Positions 25,038-33,935 are shown, numbered from the stretch's first letter. The stretch is DNA of 64,000 nucleotides from Bog-473 sp963836605 (GCA_963836605.1 CAWIKB010000011.1:434001-498000); one strand, 5' to 3'. A program made the numbers and translations. The notes: generated by a model from the sequence alone, not told the origin.

Positions 25038-25729
25038 GGACCCGGCCCGGCCCACGGCCACCGCGCGGCCACCGCCGCCGCGAGCTCCGTCGTCATGGTC
25101 TCGAGGAACCGGTGGCCCTCGGCCGCGCTCGCACCGTCGGGATCTCCCAGCACGCCGTTGGACGATACCGGTCTGACCCCGCCGGCGCGTAGACGGGGCA
25201 TGATCGCCGCCAGGGGCTCGGTGCAACCGGCTTCGGCCAGGCCGGTGCGCACCATCTCGTGATCGATGGCCAGCATGAGCGACGTCTCCGTCCGGCCCGC
25301 GTGGGCGTCGCTCCCCGGGACGCGGGCACTCCAGATCAGGACGGCCTCCCCCTCGGCCCGGCACCGTTCCCCCACCATGGCCAACGCTTCGCCGTTACCA
25401 CCGTGCCCGGAGATCACGATCACACCGCCAAAGGCGGCGCGGGCCGAGCGGACCAGCTCCATGACGAGCCCGGTCAGGGCATCGTGCCCGAGCAGCAACG
25501 TCCCGGGGAAGTCCGCGTGCTCGCCGCTGGCCCCGTAGGGCACCGGAGGCGCCACCACCACGTCGGGGCGCACGGCGCTCAGTCGGTCGGCCAACGCCGC
25601 GGCGATCCGGGTGTCGGTGTTCAGCGGGAGGTGCGGGCCGTGTTGTTCGAGCGAGCCCAGGGGAAGAGCCAGGAGGCGGTCTGCGCCGGCGGCCTCGACG
25701 TCACGCCACGTCGCATCTTGCAGCAGCAC
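25034..25729 (-). CDS. mftE: MftE, mycofactocin precursor peptidase (creatininase family)
   Basis: Creatininase-fold peptidase of 231 residues. It releases the modified C-terminal Val-Tyr part of MftA as a cyclised dipeptide. Metal-binding residues lie in LPLGSLEQHGPHLPLNTD and SGHGGNGEAL; AHAGRTETSLMLAI is the conserved substrate-side stretch. GTG 25729 follows the mftC stop by 19 bases. Among creatininase relatives, the location inside this operon makes MftE secure. Confidence 0.95.
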   Translation of the reverse strand: MLLQDATWRDVEAAGADRLLALPLGSLEQHGPHLPLNTDTRIAAALADRLSAVRPDVVVAPPVPYGASGEHADFPGTLLLGHDALTGLVMELVRSARAAFGGVIVISGHGGNGEALAMVGERCRAEGEAVLIWSARVPGSDAHAGRTETSLMLAIDHEMVRTGLAEAGCTEPLAAIMPRLRAGGVRPVSSNGVLGDPDGASAAEGHRFLETMTTELAAAVAARWPWAGPGP

Positions 25730-25748
25730 CGGCCACGACCCGGCCCGG

Positions 25749-26921
25749 CTAGGCGCGGGCAGAGGCGCGGAAGCGCACGGGGGTGGGGACGGGGAGGATC
25801 ACGCCCGCGGCGTCCACTTTGGAGTGTCCGGGCTTCGACTCCGGTCGAGCGTCGCCTGGCCGCGCCGCCAGGGCCGCTTCGCCATGCCCGAAGACGCATT
25901 CAGGATCAGGCCCGTCCAACGGCAGTCCCGTGAAGAACTTGGCCGCCATGCAACCGCCTTGGCAGGCGTCGTAGGACCCGCACGAGGCGCACGCGCCGGC
26001 GCTCTGCGGCTCCCGCAACGAGCGGAAGAGGTCGCTCTGCCGCCACACCCCGGCGAAGCCACCGTCGCGGCGCACGTTGCCGGCGAGGAACTCGTCGTCG
26101 ATGACAAACGGGCAGGCGTAGACATCGCCCACCGGATCGATCAGGCAGACCACCCGGCCCGCTCCGCAGAGGTTCAGACCGTCGAGCGGTTCGCCCAAGG
26201 CCGAAAGATGGAAGAACGAGTCGCCGGTCAACACGTCGGGGCGGGCCCGCAGCCAGTGGTAGAGCATGCGTTGTTGGTCCGCCGTGGGATGCAGGGCCTC
26301 CCAGGTCTGCGCGCCCCGACCGGACGGTCGGAACCGGGTCAGGCGGAGTTGGGCCCCGTAGCTCCGGGCCATGTCGGAGAACTGGTCGAGCTGGCTGACG
26401 TTCTCGCGGGTGACGACGACGCTGATCTTGAACGGTCCGAAGTCAGCCTCGGCCAGATGCTCCATGGCTTGGCGGGCCGCGCCGAATGATCCGTCGCCGC
26501 GCACGGCATCGTTGGTCGACGCCCGGGCGCCGTCGAGGCTGATCTGGACATCGACGTAGTCCATGGCGGCCAGGCGGCGCGCCTTCTCCGCCGTGAGGCG
26601 GGTCCCGTTGGTCGAGAACTTCACCCCCACCCTCTTCTCGACGGCGTAGCCCAAAAGGTCGAAGAAATCGGGCCGGAGCATCGGCTCGCCGCCGCCGATG
26701 TTCACGTAGAACACCTTCATGTCGGCCAGCTCGTCGACGACGTGTCGCGCCTCGGCCGGCGTCAGCTCCATCGGATCGCGCCGGCCCGACGAGCTGAGGC
26801 AGTGGACGCAGGCCAGGTTGCAGGCGTAGGTCAGCTCCCAGGTCAGGCAGATCGGAGCGTCCAAGCCGCGCGTGAAGCGTTGCCGCAGCGGCAGGGTGTC
26901 GGGCATCACGTCACGCGACAC
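25749..26921 (-). CDS. mftC: MftC, mycofactocin radical SAM maturase
   Basis: Radical SAM/SPASM enzyme of 390 residues that decarboxylates and crosslinks the C-terminal Val-Tyr of MftA bound to MftB. The SAM cluster motif is C34, C38, C41 (YACNLACVHC); IGGGEPMLRPDF follows. SPASM cysteines lie in NLCGAGRVVC, YACPFVIDD, CASCGSYDACQGGC and PECVFG. I choose GTG 26921 because GGAGG (26932-26928) lies six bases before it and the length then matches mycobacterial MftC; it overlaps mftB by 11 bases. ATG 26906 is the alternative. Confidence 0.97.
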   Translation of the reverse strand: MSRDVMPDTLPLRQRFTRGLDAPICLTWELTYACNLACVHCLSSSGRRDPMELTPAEARHVVDELADMKVFYVNIGGGEPMLRPDFFDLLGYAVEKRVGVKFSTNGTRLTAEKARRLAAMDYVDVQISLDGARASTNDAVRGDGSFGAARQAMEHLAEADFGPFKISVVVTRENVSQLDQFSDMARSYGAQLRLTRFRPSGRGAQTWEALHPTADQQRMLYHWLRARPDVLTGDSFFHLSALGEPLDGLNLCGAGRVVCLIDPVGDVYACPFVIDDEFLAGNVRRDGGFAGVWRQSDLFRSLREPQSAGACASCGSYDACQGGCMAAKFFTGLPLDGPDPECVFGHGEAALAARPGDARPESKPGHSKVDAAGVILPVPTPVRFRASARA

Positions 26922-27204
26922 AGATGACCTCCGAGTCCGCCAGTCGGGCCAGGGCCCGGCGGTACCGTGGCCGCTCCGCCTCGGCGACCGTCGCCACCAG
27001 GGCGGCATCCGCGCTGTCGAATTGCACCAGGGTCGACACCAGTTCGACCAGCGTGGGGGACTTCAGGAAGAGCAGGCGCCTGGTCCCGTAGTGGTACGCC
27101 AGGGCACCAAAGGACTCGTCGCGCAGCGCCACCTGAGGGTGCAGCCGCCAGGCGCGATCGGTCTCGAAAAGGTGGGCGGGCTCGGTCACCCGCTCGTCGG
27201 TCAC
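26911..27204 (-). CDS. mftB: MftB, precursor-binding chaperone (RRE fold)
   Basis: Small protein of 97 residues with the PqqD-like RiPP recognition element fold, which binds the MftA leader and delivers it to MftC. Recognisable stretches are WRLHPQVALRDESFGALAYHYGTRRLLFLKSP and RALARLADSEVICVA. GTG 27204 lies two bases after the mftA stop, which fixes the start despite a longer open frame upstream. It overlaps mftC by 11 bases. Confidence 0.94.
   Translation of the reverse strand: MTDERVTEPAHLFETDRAWRLHPQVALRDESFGALAYHYGTRRLLFLKSPTLVELVSTLVQFDSADAALVATVAEAERPRYRRALARLADSEVICVA
26928..26932 (-). promoter_or_regulatory. Shine-Dalgarno sequence deciding the mftC start
   Basis: GGAGG on the minus strand, six bases before GTG 26921 and inside the mftB coding region. 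No comparable site serves ATG 26906. Confidence 0.7.
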
Positions 27205-27206
27205 GC

Positions 27207-27320
27207 TCAATAGACGCCGCACATCCCGTCGATCGACACCTCTTCGATCAGAAGGTCCTCTACGTCGTCGTCGGCGAGCACTTCGGCGTCCTGCACGTCT
27301 TGTTCTTCGGCCAGCGTCAT
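27207..27320 (-). CDS. mftA: MftA, mycofactocin precursor peptide
   Basis: Precursor peptide of 37 residues from ATG 27320. The acidic leader (EEQDVQDAEVLADDDVED) is followed by the conserved core LIEEVSIDGMCGVY at the very C-terminus; the last valine and tyrosine become the redox cofactor. A GGAGGAG Shine-Dalgarno sequence precedes the ATG. It is the first gene of the leftward operon mftA-mftB-mftC-mftE-SDR and is too small for most gene finders. Confidence 0.97.
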   Translation of the reverse strand: MTLAEEQDVQDAEVLADDDVEDLLIEEVSIDGMCGVY

Positions 27321-27387
27321 GGGCTCCTCCAGTCGGGGCCAGCCTATCGCCCACGGCGGGGACGCCCCTTCCTGGCAAGATTGCGCC
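27321..27387. promoter_or_regulatory. Divergent promoter region of mftA and mftF
   Basis: In 67 bases there is a minus-strand TAGGCT box (27346-27341), 20 bases before mftA, leaving a short leader with its Shine-Dalgarno sequence. On the plus strand CAAGAT (27376-27381) is six bases before the mftF GTG, a leaderless arrangement. No mftR regulator gene is adjacent and no clear operator dyad is visible. Confidence 0.5.
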
Positions 27388-28914
27388 GTGAACGCTCCCA
27401 GCTGGGAAGACGCACCGCCTCCCGCCCCGCTGCCGCACGCCCCCGACCGGGCCGCCACGCCGCTCCCGGGCACCTTCACCCTGTCCCTGGACCCGGGTAC
27501 GGCGGCACTCGAGGGAGGGTCCGTCCTCATGGGCGGCAGTCCCCTCCGCCTCCTGCGGCTCTCGACCCGGGCCCAGAACCTCGTCGCCTCCTGGCAGTCC
27601 GAGAAGGTGGGCGAGGGTCGGGCGGCACAACTCCTGGCCCGTCGCCTGGTCACGGCCGGCATCGGGCAGTGCCGGCCGACTGCCTCGACCTTCGGAAGTC
27701 GCGACGTGACGGTGGTGATCCCGGTGCGTGACCGGGCTGATCAGTTGACACGCCTCCTCTCGGCGCTCGCAGGCCTCATCTGCGTGGTCGTCGACGACGC
27801 GTCGACGGATCGAGGGCGCATCGAGGAGATCGCCCGGGCGCACGACGCCGCCTTCGTCGGCCTCGCCACCAACGTCGGCCCATCCGGAGCCAGAAATGCC
27901 GGCTTGGCCGTGGCGACCTCGCCCCTGGTGGCGTTCGTCGATTCGGACTGCATCCCCGCCGAGGGCTGGCTCCTGCCCCTGCTGGGCTATTTCGACGATC
28001 CGCTCGTGGGGGCCGTGGCGCCGCGCGTGATCCCCGCCCCGGTGATTCCCCCGACCTGGATCTCGCGTTACGAGGCGGTGCGGTCCTCACTGGACCGGGG
28101 CACCAAGGCGGGCCTGGTCCGGTCACCGGGCAGCATCAGCTACGTGCCGAGCGCCACCATCGTGGTCCGTCGGAGTGCGACCGGCACGCCGTTCTTCGAC
28201 CCGGCGCTCCGTGGGGGCGAGGACGTGGACCTGGTGTGGCGGCTGGCGGCCGCCGGCTGGGATATCCACTACGTGCCCAGCGCGACGGTGGCCCACGAGG
28301 GCCCAGCCACGCCGCGCTCGTGGCTGGGCCGCCGCGTCTTCTATGGCACCACGGCGGGGCCGCTGGCGCTTCGTCATCCCGAGGCCCTGGCCCCGTTGCA
28401 GACGTCGGTCTGGGTGGCCGCGTCGTGGGGCCTGCTGGCTGCCCGGCGCCCGCTGTGGGCCGCCGGAACCCTGACCACCTCCATCCTCATTTTGGCGCGG
28501 CGGTTGGATCGTCTGGTGGACGACCCGTTGGCCGTGGCCACCACCATCGCCGGGGGCGGGACCATCAAAGCGGCCGTGCCCGCACTCTCGGGACTCACCC
28601 GGGCCTGGTCACCTGCCCTCGCCCTCGGCCTCCTCTCTCGCCGCACCCGTCGTGCCGCCGCCCTGGCGCTGGCGGTACCTGCCGTGGCCGATTGGATCTC
28701 GAACCGCGGCGCACTCGACCCGGTCCGCTACACCGCGGCGCACGTGGCCGATGACCTCGCCTACGGCACCGGCGTGTGGCGAGGCTGCCTGCGGGCCCGG
28801 ACCCTGCGCCCCCTAATCCCCCGCATCGCCGTGCGCTCCCGCGTCTGGTCGACGTCGTCGGTGCGGTCACAGCTGGGCGGCGCGACGGGCACCGGTGCCG
28901 AATCGGCCGTCTGA
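27388..28914 (+). CDS. mftF: MftF, mycofactocin glycosyltransferase
   Basis: Family 2 glycosyltransferase of 508 residues that adds beta-1,4-linked glucose units to premycofactocin. The N-terminus holds a PqqD-like region (LLRLSTRAQNLVASW). The catalytic domain shows VTVVIPVRDRADQL, VVVDDASTDRG, GPSGARNAGLAVA, AFVDSDCIPAEGW as the metal-binding site, and RGGEDVDLVWRLAAAGW. Hydrophobic segments follow at about 330-450. GTG 27388 is chosen as the start divergent from mftA. Unlike the usual order it is transcribed away from the maturation genes. Confidence 0.95.
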   Translation: MNAPSWEDAPPPAPLPHAPDRAATPLPGTFTLSLDPGTAALEGGSVLMGGSPLRLLRLSTRAQNLVASWQSEKVGEGRAAQLLARRLVTAGIGQCRPTASTFGSRDVTVVIPVRDRADQLTRLLSALAGLICVVVDDASTDRGRIEEIARAHDAAFVGLATNVGPSGARNAGLAVATSPLVAFVDSDCIPAEGWLLPLLGYFDDPLVGAVAPRVIPAPVIPPTWISRYEAVRSSLDRGTKAGLVRSPGSISYVPSATIVVRRSATGTPFFDPALRGGEDVDLVWRLAAAGWDIHYVPSATVAHEGPATPRSWLGRRVFYGTTAGPLALRHPEALAPLQTSVWVAASWGLLAARRPLWAAGTLTTSILILARRLDRLVDDPLAVATTIAGGGTIKAAVPALSGLTRAWSPALALGLLSRRTRRAAALALAVPAVADWISNRGALDPVRYTAAHVADDLAYGTGVWRGCLRARTLRPLIPRIAVRSRVWSTSSVRSQLGGATGTGAESAV

Positions 28915-28955
28915 GACCGGCCAGACGGGCCGACACCCGAGCCGCCCGGTTCGGG

Positions 28956-30092
28956 TCAGATCCCGGACAGATTCGGGTCAGATCCCTTCGGGGGGCCCAC
29001 GGCGGGGTCGGGCTGCGCCCCGCGGTCACCGGCGCTCGCCGCGGCCGGCGAGGCCTCGGCGGGCGCCGAAGAAGTTGCGGCCGCGGCAGCGGGCCGGGGA
29101 CGGTTCAAGATGATCTGCACCGAGGTCACCACGAGCACCGCCAAGGTGACGACGCGCTCACTCTTGCCCACTGTTCCGAACAGGGCATAGACCTGGATGC
29201 CCGCGGCCAGGGCCTGGGCCACGAGGAGCAGGGCCACCGCCCGCAGACCGGTGACGGCGACGTCGCGGTGTTGTCTCGCTCCTGTGGGCACCGTGACCCA
29301 CGCCGCGGCGGCGATGAGCAGTGCACCCAAGGGCCAGATGAAGTCGTAGCGCCCGCCGTCGGTCACGCCCCGCGCCTCCTGGATGGCGAAGGCGGCGTCA
29401 GCCGCCGTCGTCGCCAGCACCCCGAGGCCGATGAGTATCCACATGCGGTCGGGGCGCCAGCCCAGCAGGCCGTACACGCCGAGTATCGCCCCCATGAGCA
29501 AGACGTCGAGCACGGGGTAACTGAAGTCGACGACGGTGGCCAGAGTTCCCTGCGACGTATGGTCGGCCACCGGTTGGATGATGACGGCGAAGCCCCCGGC
29601 CAGTACGAGGAGGGTGACGGCGAGGCCGTCCATCCAGCGGTGCAGCTCGAAGCGGGGCAGGTGGACCTTGATCAGGAGGGTGATGCCGACCGCCATGAGC
29701 GGATACCACAGCAGCCACAAGCCGTCGGCAAACGTGGGGTAGGGCGGGTGGGCCTGGCCGCTGTAGGCCGCGCTCCAAGAGATGTTGCCGACACTCCAGA
29801 ACATCGTCGCCAACCCGAACGCGAGCCACGCCGTCCGGGTTTCCGGCTCGTAGGCGGCGCGCGCCAGGATCAACACGGCCGCCCCGGCGAGGACCAGATC
29901 ATGGCACCACGTCTGGTAGAGCGAGGACGGACCCCCGACGCCGAACACTCCGTTGATCGCCTCGAGCGCGGTCAAGATCACCAGGGCGCCGAACACGTAA
30001 CCGAGACCGGCCGGCCGGGCGTAGAGCTCACCCTCGCTGTCAACGAGCCGGGCCTTCTTGAGCCTGACGCCGTCACTGGAAAGTCCGCTCAT
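28956..30092 (-). CDS. Polytopic membrane protein, sensor-like, without output domain
   Basis: Protein of 378 residues with about ten membrane segments. The stretch FWSVGNISWSAAY followed by PPYPTFADGLWLLWYPLMAVG is one I know from the membrane sensor halves of actinobacterial GGDEF/EAL proteins, but no cyclase or phosphodiesterase domain follows; the C-terminus is an Ala/Pro-rich tail. It may be a ligand sensor or transporter-like partner. It sits between mftF (convergent) and mftD (upstream, same strand, 127 bases away), so it may be cotranscribed with mftD. Function not known. Confidence 0.85.
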   Translation of the reverse strand: MSGLSSDGVRLKKARLVDSEGELYARPAGLGYVFGALVILTALEAINGVFGVGGPSSLYQTWCHDLVLAGAAVLILARAAYEPETRTAWLAFGLATMFWSVGNISWSAAYSGQAHPPYPTFADGLWLLWYPLMAVGITLLIKVHLPRFELHRWMDGLAVTLLVLAGGFAVIIQPVADHTSQGTLATVVDFSYPVLDVLLMGAILGVYGLLGWRPDRMWILIGLGVLATTAADAAFAIQEARGVTDGGRYDFIWPLGALLIAAAAWVTVPTGARQHRDVAVTGLRAVALLLVAQALAAGIQVYALFGTVGKSERVVTLAVLVVTSVQIILNRPRPAAAAATSSAPAEASPAAASAGDRGAQPDPAVGPPKGSDPNLSGI

Positions 30093-30219
30093 CGTCTCTC
30101 TTCGTCGTCCGAGGCGCCCGTCGAGTGCGTCAGTCTACCGAGCACCCCCGTCGTGCTCTTCCCTCGCCTGGACGCGCGACGGCGCCACACCGTCACGCCG
30201 CACCGGATGTCGCCGGTTC

Positions 30220-31392
30220 CTACGCGCCCAGGGTGCGGCTGAAACCCGGTGGGATGTAGAGGTCGTCGCGACTCAGCTCGTTGACCGACGAGTGACCCAG
30301 TCCGAGGACGGCCGCGTCGAGGCCCCCTCTGAGCACGTCGAGCACGTTCTCTACGCCGGCTTGGCCATTGGCGGCCAGTCCCCACAGGTACGCCCGGCCG
30401 ATCATCACCGCCCTGGCCCCCAGGGCGAGCGCCTTGGCCACGTCACTGCCCCGGCGGACGCCGCCGTCGAGCAGCACCTCGACCTGGTCCCCCACGGCGT
30501 CGACGATGACCGGGAGGGCCCGGATGGTCCCGGGGGTGCCGTCGAGGTTGTTGCCGCCGTGGTTGGAGACCGAGATGGCGGACACCCCGGCGTCAACGGC
30601 CCGCCTGGCGTCGTCGACCCGGGTGATCCCCTTCAACATGAACGGTCCGCCCCACTGCTGGCGGAGCCAGGCCACGTCGTCCCAGGAGGGAGCGGGCGAC
30701 TGCATCCACCTGCCGTAGGCCCCGAAGAACGTGGGGGGCTCCTCTCCGGGTCGGGCCAGATTGGGCACGGTCAGGTCGGGGATGGCCCCCGACCGGGCGA
30801 AGTCCCTCAGCCACCGGGGCCGGAGGGCCACCTCGGGGCCGAACTGCAGGGCCGCCTTGAGGTCGATCTTGTCCGGGATGGTCGGGCTGCCCCAGTCGCG
30901 CCCGTTGGAGAACGACCAGTCGAACGTCCCGATCAACCCCACCGCGCCGGCGGAACGCACCCGCTCGATCCGTTCGCTCATCTCATCCTTGTCCCCCACC
31001 CAGTAGGTCTGGAAGAAAGTCTGCGGATTGGCCGCCACGACTTCCTCGACCGGCTTGCTGGCGAAGCAGCTGAGTCCGATCACGGTGCCCCGGGCGGCGG
31101 CGGCGCGGGCCACGGCCACTTCGCCCTCGGGGTGCACGGCCTGGACGCCGGTCGGCGAGATCAGCACCGGGAAGGAGAGCGCCTGACCCATCACCGTCGT
31201 TCCGAGATCCCGCTTGTCCGAGAGCCCGGCAACGTGGGGGGCGAAACCGAGCTCGCCAAAGGCCGCGACGTTGTCGTTGACGGTGAGACCCTTCTCGGAA
31301 CCGGCCACCAGGGCCGCGTAGACCGACTTGGGCAGCCGCCTCTTCGCTCTCCGCTGGGCCTCGGCCACCGTCTCGAACCACGCGTTCTTCAT
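30220..31392 (-). CDS. mftD: MftD, FMN-dependent mycofactocin maturation oxidase
   Basis: Lactate-dehydrogenase-like flavoprotein of 390 residues that oxidatively deaminates the MftE product to the alpha-keto amide of premycofactocin. It shows NAWFETVAEAQRRAKRRLPKSVY at the start, VLISPTGVQAVHPEGEVAVARAA, FMLKGITRVDDARRAVDAG, the catalytic histidine in SVSNHGGNNLDGTP and VLLDGGVRRGSDV for FMN phosphate. Similarity to mycobacterial MftD is high throughout. ATG 31392 has AAGGGA about nine bases before it; an ATG nine bases further up is too close to that site. It is detached from mftC by 3.3 kb. Confidence 0.96.
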   Translation of the reverse strand: MKNAWFETVAEAQRRAKRRLPKSVYAALVAGSEKGLTVNDNVAAFGELGFAPHVAGLSDKRDLGTTVMGQALSFPVLISPTGVQAVHPEGEVAVARAAAARGTVIGLSCFASKPVEEVVAANPQTFFQTYWVGDKDEMSERIERVRSAGAVGLIGTFDWSFSNGRDWGSPTIPDKIDLKAALQFGPEVALRPRWLRDFARSGAIPDLTVPNLARPGEEPPTFFGAYGRWMQSPAPSWDDVAWLRQQWGGPFMLKGITRVDDARRAVDAGVSAISVSNHGGNNLDGTPGTIRALPVIVDAVGDQVEVLLDGGVRRGSDVAKALALGARAVMIGRAYLWGLAANGQAGVENVLDVLRGGLDAAVLGLGHSSVNELSRDDLYIPPGFSRTLGA

Positions 31393-31595
31393 TTGCGCCA
31401 TCCCTTTCGTTGTCGGGAACACTGCCATGCCCACGGTCGGCCGCCGGTACGGAGGGCCGTGTCGGCGACGCTCGCCTCGTCCTCGTGGATCCCCGACATG
31501 TTGACGCGATCTCCCCGGCGCTTCGACCACCATGGTCTCGGCACCGCACGGACGTCCTCGGCCGACCTCAGCGCACGGAGGCCGAGCCGCTCAGA

Positions 31596-32747
31596 TCATG
31601 CGTCGAACTTGACGACACCTCGGATGATGGTGCCGGCGGCCTGGTCGTCGTAGCCCTGCTGCACCTGGTCGAGGCTGTACTCCTGGGTCACGATCTCGTC
31701 GATTTTCAGCTGGCCCGCCTCGAAGAGGTTCAGCAGGTTGGGCACCTGGACCCGTGGGCTGACCGAGCCGAACACGGTGCCCAGCAGAGACTGGTTGTAC
31801 ATGGCGAAATTGAAAAGGTTCAGCTGTACGTCCATGGCGTGGAACGGCGAGATGGACGTCACCACCACCCGGGCGTCCTTGGAACCCAGCGCGCAGGCGG
31901 CGGCAATCATGTCGCCGTGGAGTACCCCCGGGGTCAGGATCACCGCGTCGGCGTTGCGACCCGTGGTCAGATCCGGGAGCATGAACTGGGCATCGAGCAG
32001 GGAGGCTGCGGTATGGGTGGCGCCGACTTCCTTGGCCTTCTCGAGTTTGAAGGGAATCGGGTCGACCGCGATGATCGTCCGGGCCCCGGCCATACGAGCC
32101 CCCTGAATGGCGCCCGACCCCACGCCGCCACAGCCGACCACGACCACGGTCTCGCCCGGCTTGACCTTGGCCCGGTCGACGGCCGAGCCGAAGCCGGTGG
32201 AGATGCCGCAACTGATCAGGGCGGCGGCCTTCATGTTGGCGTAGGGCTCGATCCGCACCACGGAATTCTCGTGGCAGACCATCTGGTCGGCGAAGGTCCC
32301 CAACTGCGCCATACGGTTCAGGTTCTCGCCGGCCAGGTGGTAGCGGTAGGTCCCGTCGCTGATCATCCCACCCGCCAGCGTGGCCATCCCGAGGTCACAG
32401 AGGTTCTGACGGCCCGAGGCGCACCAGTGACAGGTCCCGCACGAGGGAATGAAGGAGACGGCAATATGGTCGCCGACGGATACCTGGGTCACGTTGGTCC
32501 CGATCTCGGTCACGACGCCTGAACCTTCGTGCCCACCCACCACGGGGAACATGGAGGGCACGCCGATCATCTCGAGCACCTCGGGCGGCGCGCTGATGTC
32601 GCCCGAGCGCAGGTGCTCGTCCGAGTGGCACATGCCGGAGTAGACCATCTTGACCAGGATCTCGCGGTTGCCCGGCGCGTCGATCTCGACTTCTTCGGTC
32701 TTCCAAGGCTCGTTCAACCCGGAGCACACCACGGCACGTGTCTTCAT
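31596..32747 (-). CDS. NDMA-dependent alcohol dehydrogenase (mycofactocin-linked family)
   Basis: Zinc-dependent medium-chain alcohol dehydrogenase of 383 residues: GMCHSDEHL (catalytic zinc Cys), GHEGSGVVTEIG, SCGTCHWCASGRQNLC (structural zinc cysteines) and VVVVGCGGVGSGAIQGARMAG (cofactor site). It matches the TIGR03989-type enzymes whose NAD is not exchanged and which need an artificial acceptor in vitro; mycofactocin is their physiological acceptor. GGAGG precedes ATG 32747. The 203 bases to mftD downstream hold nothing recognisable. Its place beside mftD supports the assignment. Confidence 0.94.
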   Translation of the reverse strand: MKTRAVVCSGLNEPWKTEEVEIDAPGNREILVKMVYSGMCHSDEHLRSGDISAPPEVLEMIGVPSMFPVVGGHEGSGVVTEIGTNVTQVSVGDHIAVSFIPSCGTCHWCASGRQNLCDLGMATLAGGMISDGTYRYHLAGENLNRMAQLGTFADQMVCHENSVVRIEPYANMKAAALISCGISTGFGSAVDRAKVKPGETVVVVGCGGVGSGAIQGARMAGARTIIAVDPIPFKLEKAKEVGATHTAASLLDAQFMLPDLTTGRNADAVILTPGVLHGDMIAAACALGSKDARVVVTSISPFHAMDVQLNLFNFAMYNQSLLGTVFGSVSPRVQVPNLLNLFEAGQLKIDEIVTQEYSLDQVQQGYDDQAAGTIIRGVVKFDA

Positions 32748-32901
32748 CGGAATTTCCTCCCCGTTGCGTCGATCCTTGCGGCGCCCCAAGTATCGTCGGC
32801 CTTGGGCTCCGGGACAACCGAGCGCCCGCCCGGCCGGTGTCACAGTGCCGACGGGACGCCCGTACCAAGGCCCCCACCGCCGTCCACCCTGCCCTCCGCA
32901 C

Positions 32902-32913
32902 TACAGTGCGCGC
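32902..32913 (+). promoter_or_regulatory. Leaderless-type -10 box of the cyclase-family gene
   Basis: TACAGT (32902-32907) is six bases before GTG 32914. The frame is open upstream but this box supports the GTG. Confidence 0.5.
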
Positions 32914-33849
32914 GTGGCCGGTCCTGCTCTCTTCGCCGAGGTGGCGGCCCGCATCCGCAACTGGGGTCGCTGGGGTCCCGACGACGAGATCGGCACCCTC
33001 AATTTCATCGATGCGGCGGCCCGCCTGCGGGCCGTGGCCGCCGTGCGGAGCGGCAAGGCCTTCGCCCTGGGGCTCCCCCTCTCGGAGGCCGAGGGCATCC
33101 AGGCGGGGTTCATCCCGGGCCGAGTGAACCCGACCCGCTCGATGATCCAGGTCAACGAGCCCCTCAGCGCCGATCCGGACTGGGGCCGCTCCAGTGAGGA
33201 TGTCGTGACCATGGCGCTGCAGTGCGCCACTCACTGGGACGCCCTGGCCCACTTCAGTTACGGCGGGGTGATCTACAACGGGTATCCGGCGTCCTCGGTC
33301 GACGAGCAGGGGGCAGGGCGTTGTGGCATTCACCGCCTCGGCAGCGTGGTCGGTCGCGGCATCCTGCTCGATGTGGCCCGAGCGCTGGGCGTGGCCGTGC
33401 TCGAGCCCGGCTACCCCATCACCCCCGATGACCTCACGACCGCCTGCGCCATGGCCGGCATCGCCACCGAACCGGGTGACATCGTCCTGGTCCGCACGGG
33501 GCAGATGGCCCACCTGGCTCCGGGGTCACGCGACCTGGTGGCCTACACCTGGCCCAGCCCGGGGCTGACCATCGAGACGGCTGAATGGTTCCACGCCCAC
33601 GATGTGGCCGCGGTGGCCACCGACACGCTCACCTTCGAGGTGTACCCCTGCCAGTACGAAGAGGCCTACCTGCCCGTCCACCTCCTGCACCTGGTGGAGA
33701 TGGGCCTGACCCAGGGTCAGAACTGGGTCCTCGACGCCCTGGCGGCCGACTGCGCCGACGACGGCCAGTACGCCTTCCTGCTCGACGCCACACCGCTGCC
33801 CTTCACCAACGGGCTGGGTTCACCGATCAACCCGATGGCGCTCAAATGA
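32914..33849 (+). CDS. Cyclase-family metal-dependent hydrolase (kynurenine formamidase-like)
   Basis: Protein of 311 residues of the cyclase/KynB-like superfamily. It starts GRWGPDDEIGTLNFIDAAA, carries the metal motif CATHWDALAHFSYGG (the HxGTHxDxPxH equivalent, here HWDALAH), and has GDIVLVRTGQM and YEEAYLPVHLLHLVEMGL. Relatives hydrolyse lactones, amides or anhydrides of cyclic compounds. It is divergent from the NDMA-dependent alcohol dehydrogenase, with 166 bases between them, so a lactone made from an oxidised alcohol is a possible substrate; that is inference. Confidence 0.9.
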   Translation: MAGPALFAEVAARIRNWGRWGPDDEIGTLNFIDAAARLRAVAAVRSGKAFALGLPLSEAEGIQAGFIPGRVNPTRSMIQVNEPLSADPDWGRSSEDVVTMALQCATHWDALAHFSYGGVIYNGYPASSVDEQGAGRCGIHRLGSVVGRGILLDVARALGVAVLEPGYPITPDDLTTACAMAGIATEPGDIVLVRTGQMAHLAPGSRDLVAYTWPSPGLTIETAEWFHAHDVAAVATDTLTFEVYPCQYEEAYLPVHLLHLVEMGLTQGQNWVLDALAADCADDGQYAFLLDATPLPFTNGLGSPINPMALK

Positions 33850-33935
33850 TGACCGGCTGACGTCCCTGCTCCCTGCGATCGCTCACCACTCACCACCCAC
33901 TGCCCGGCTCGGGTCGGGGCGCCTGGAGGGGGCGA

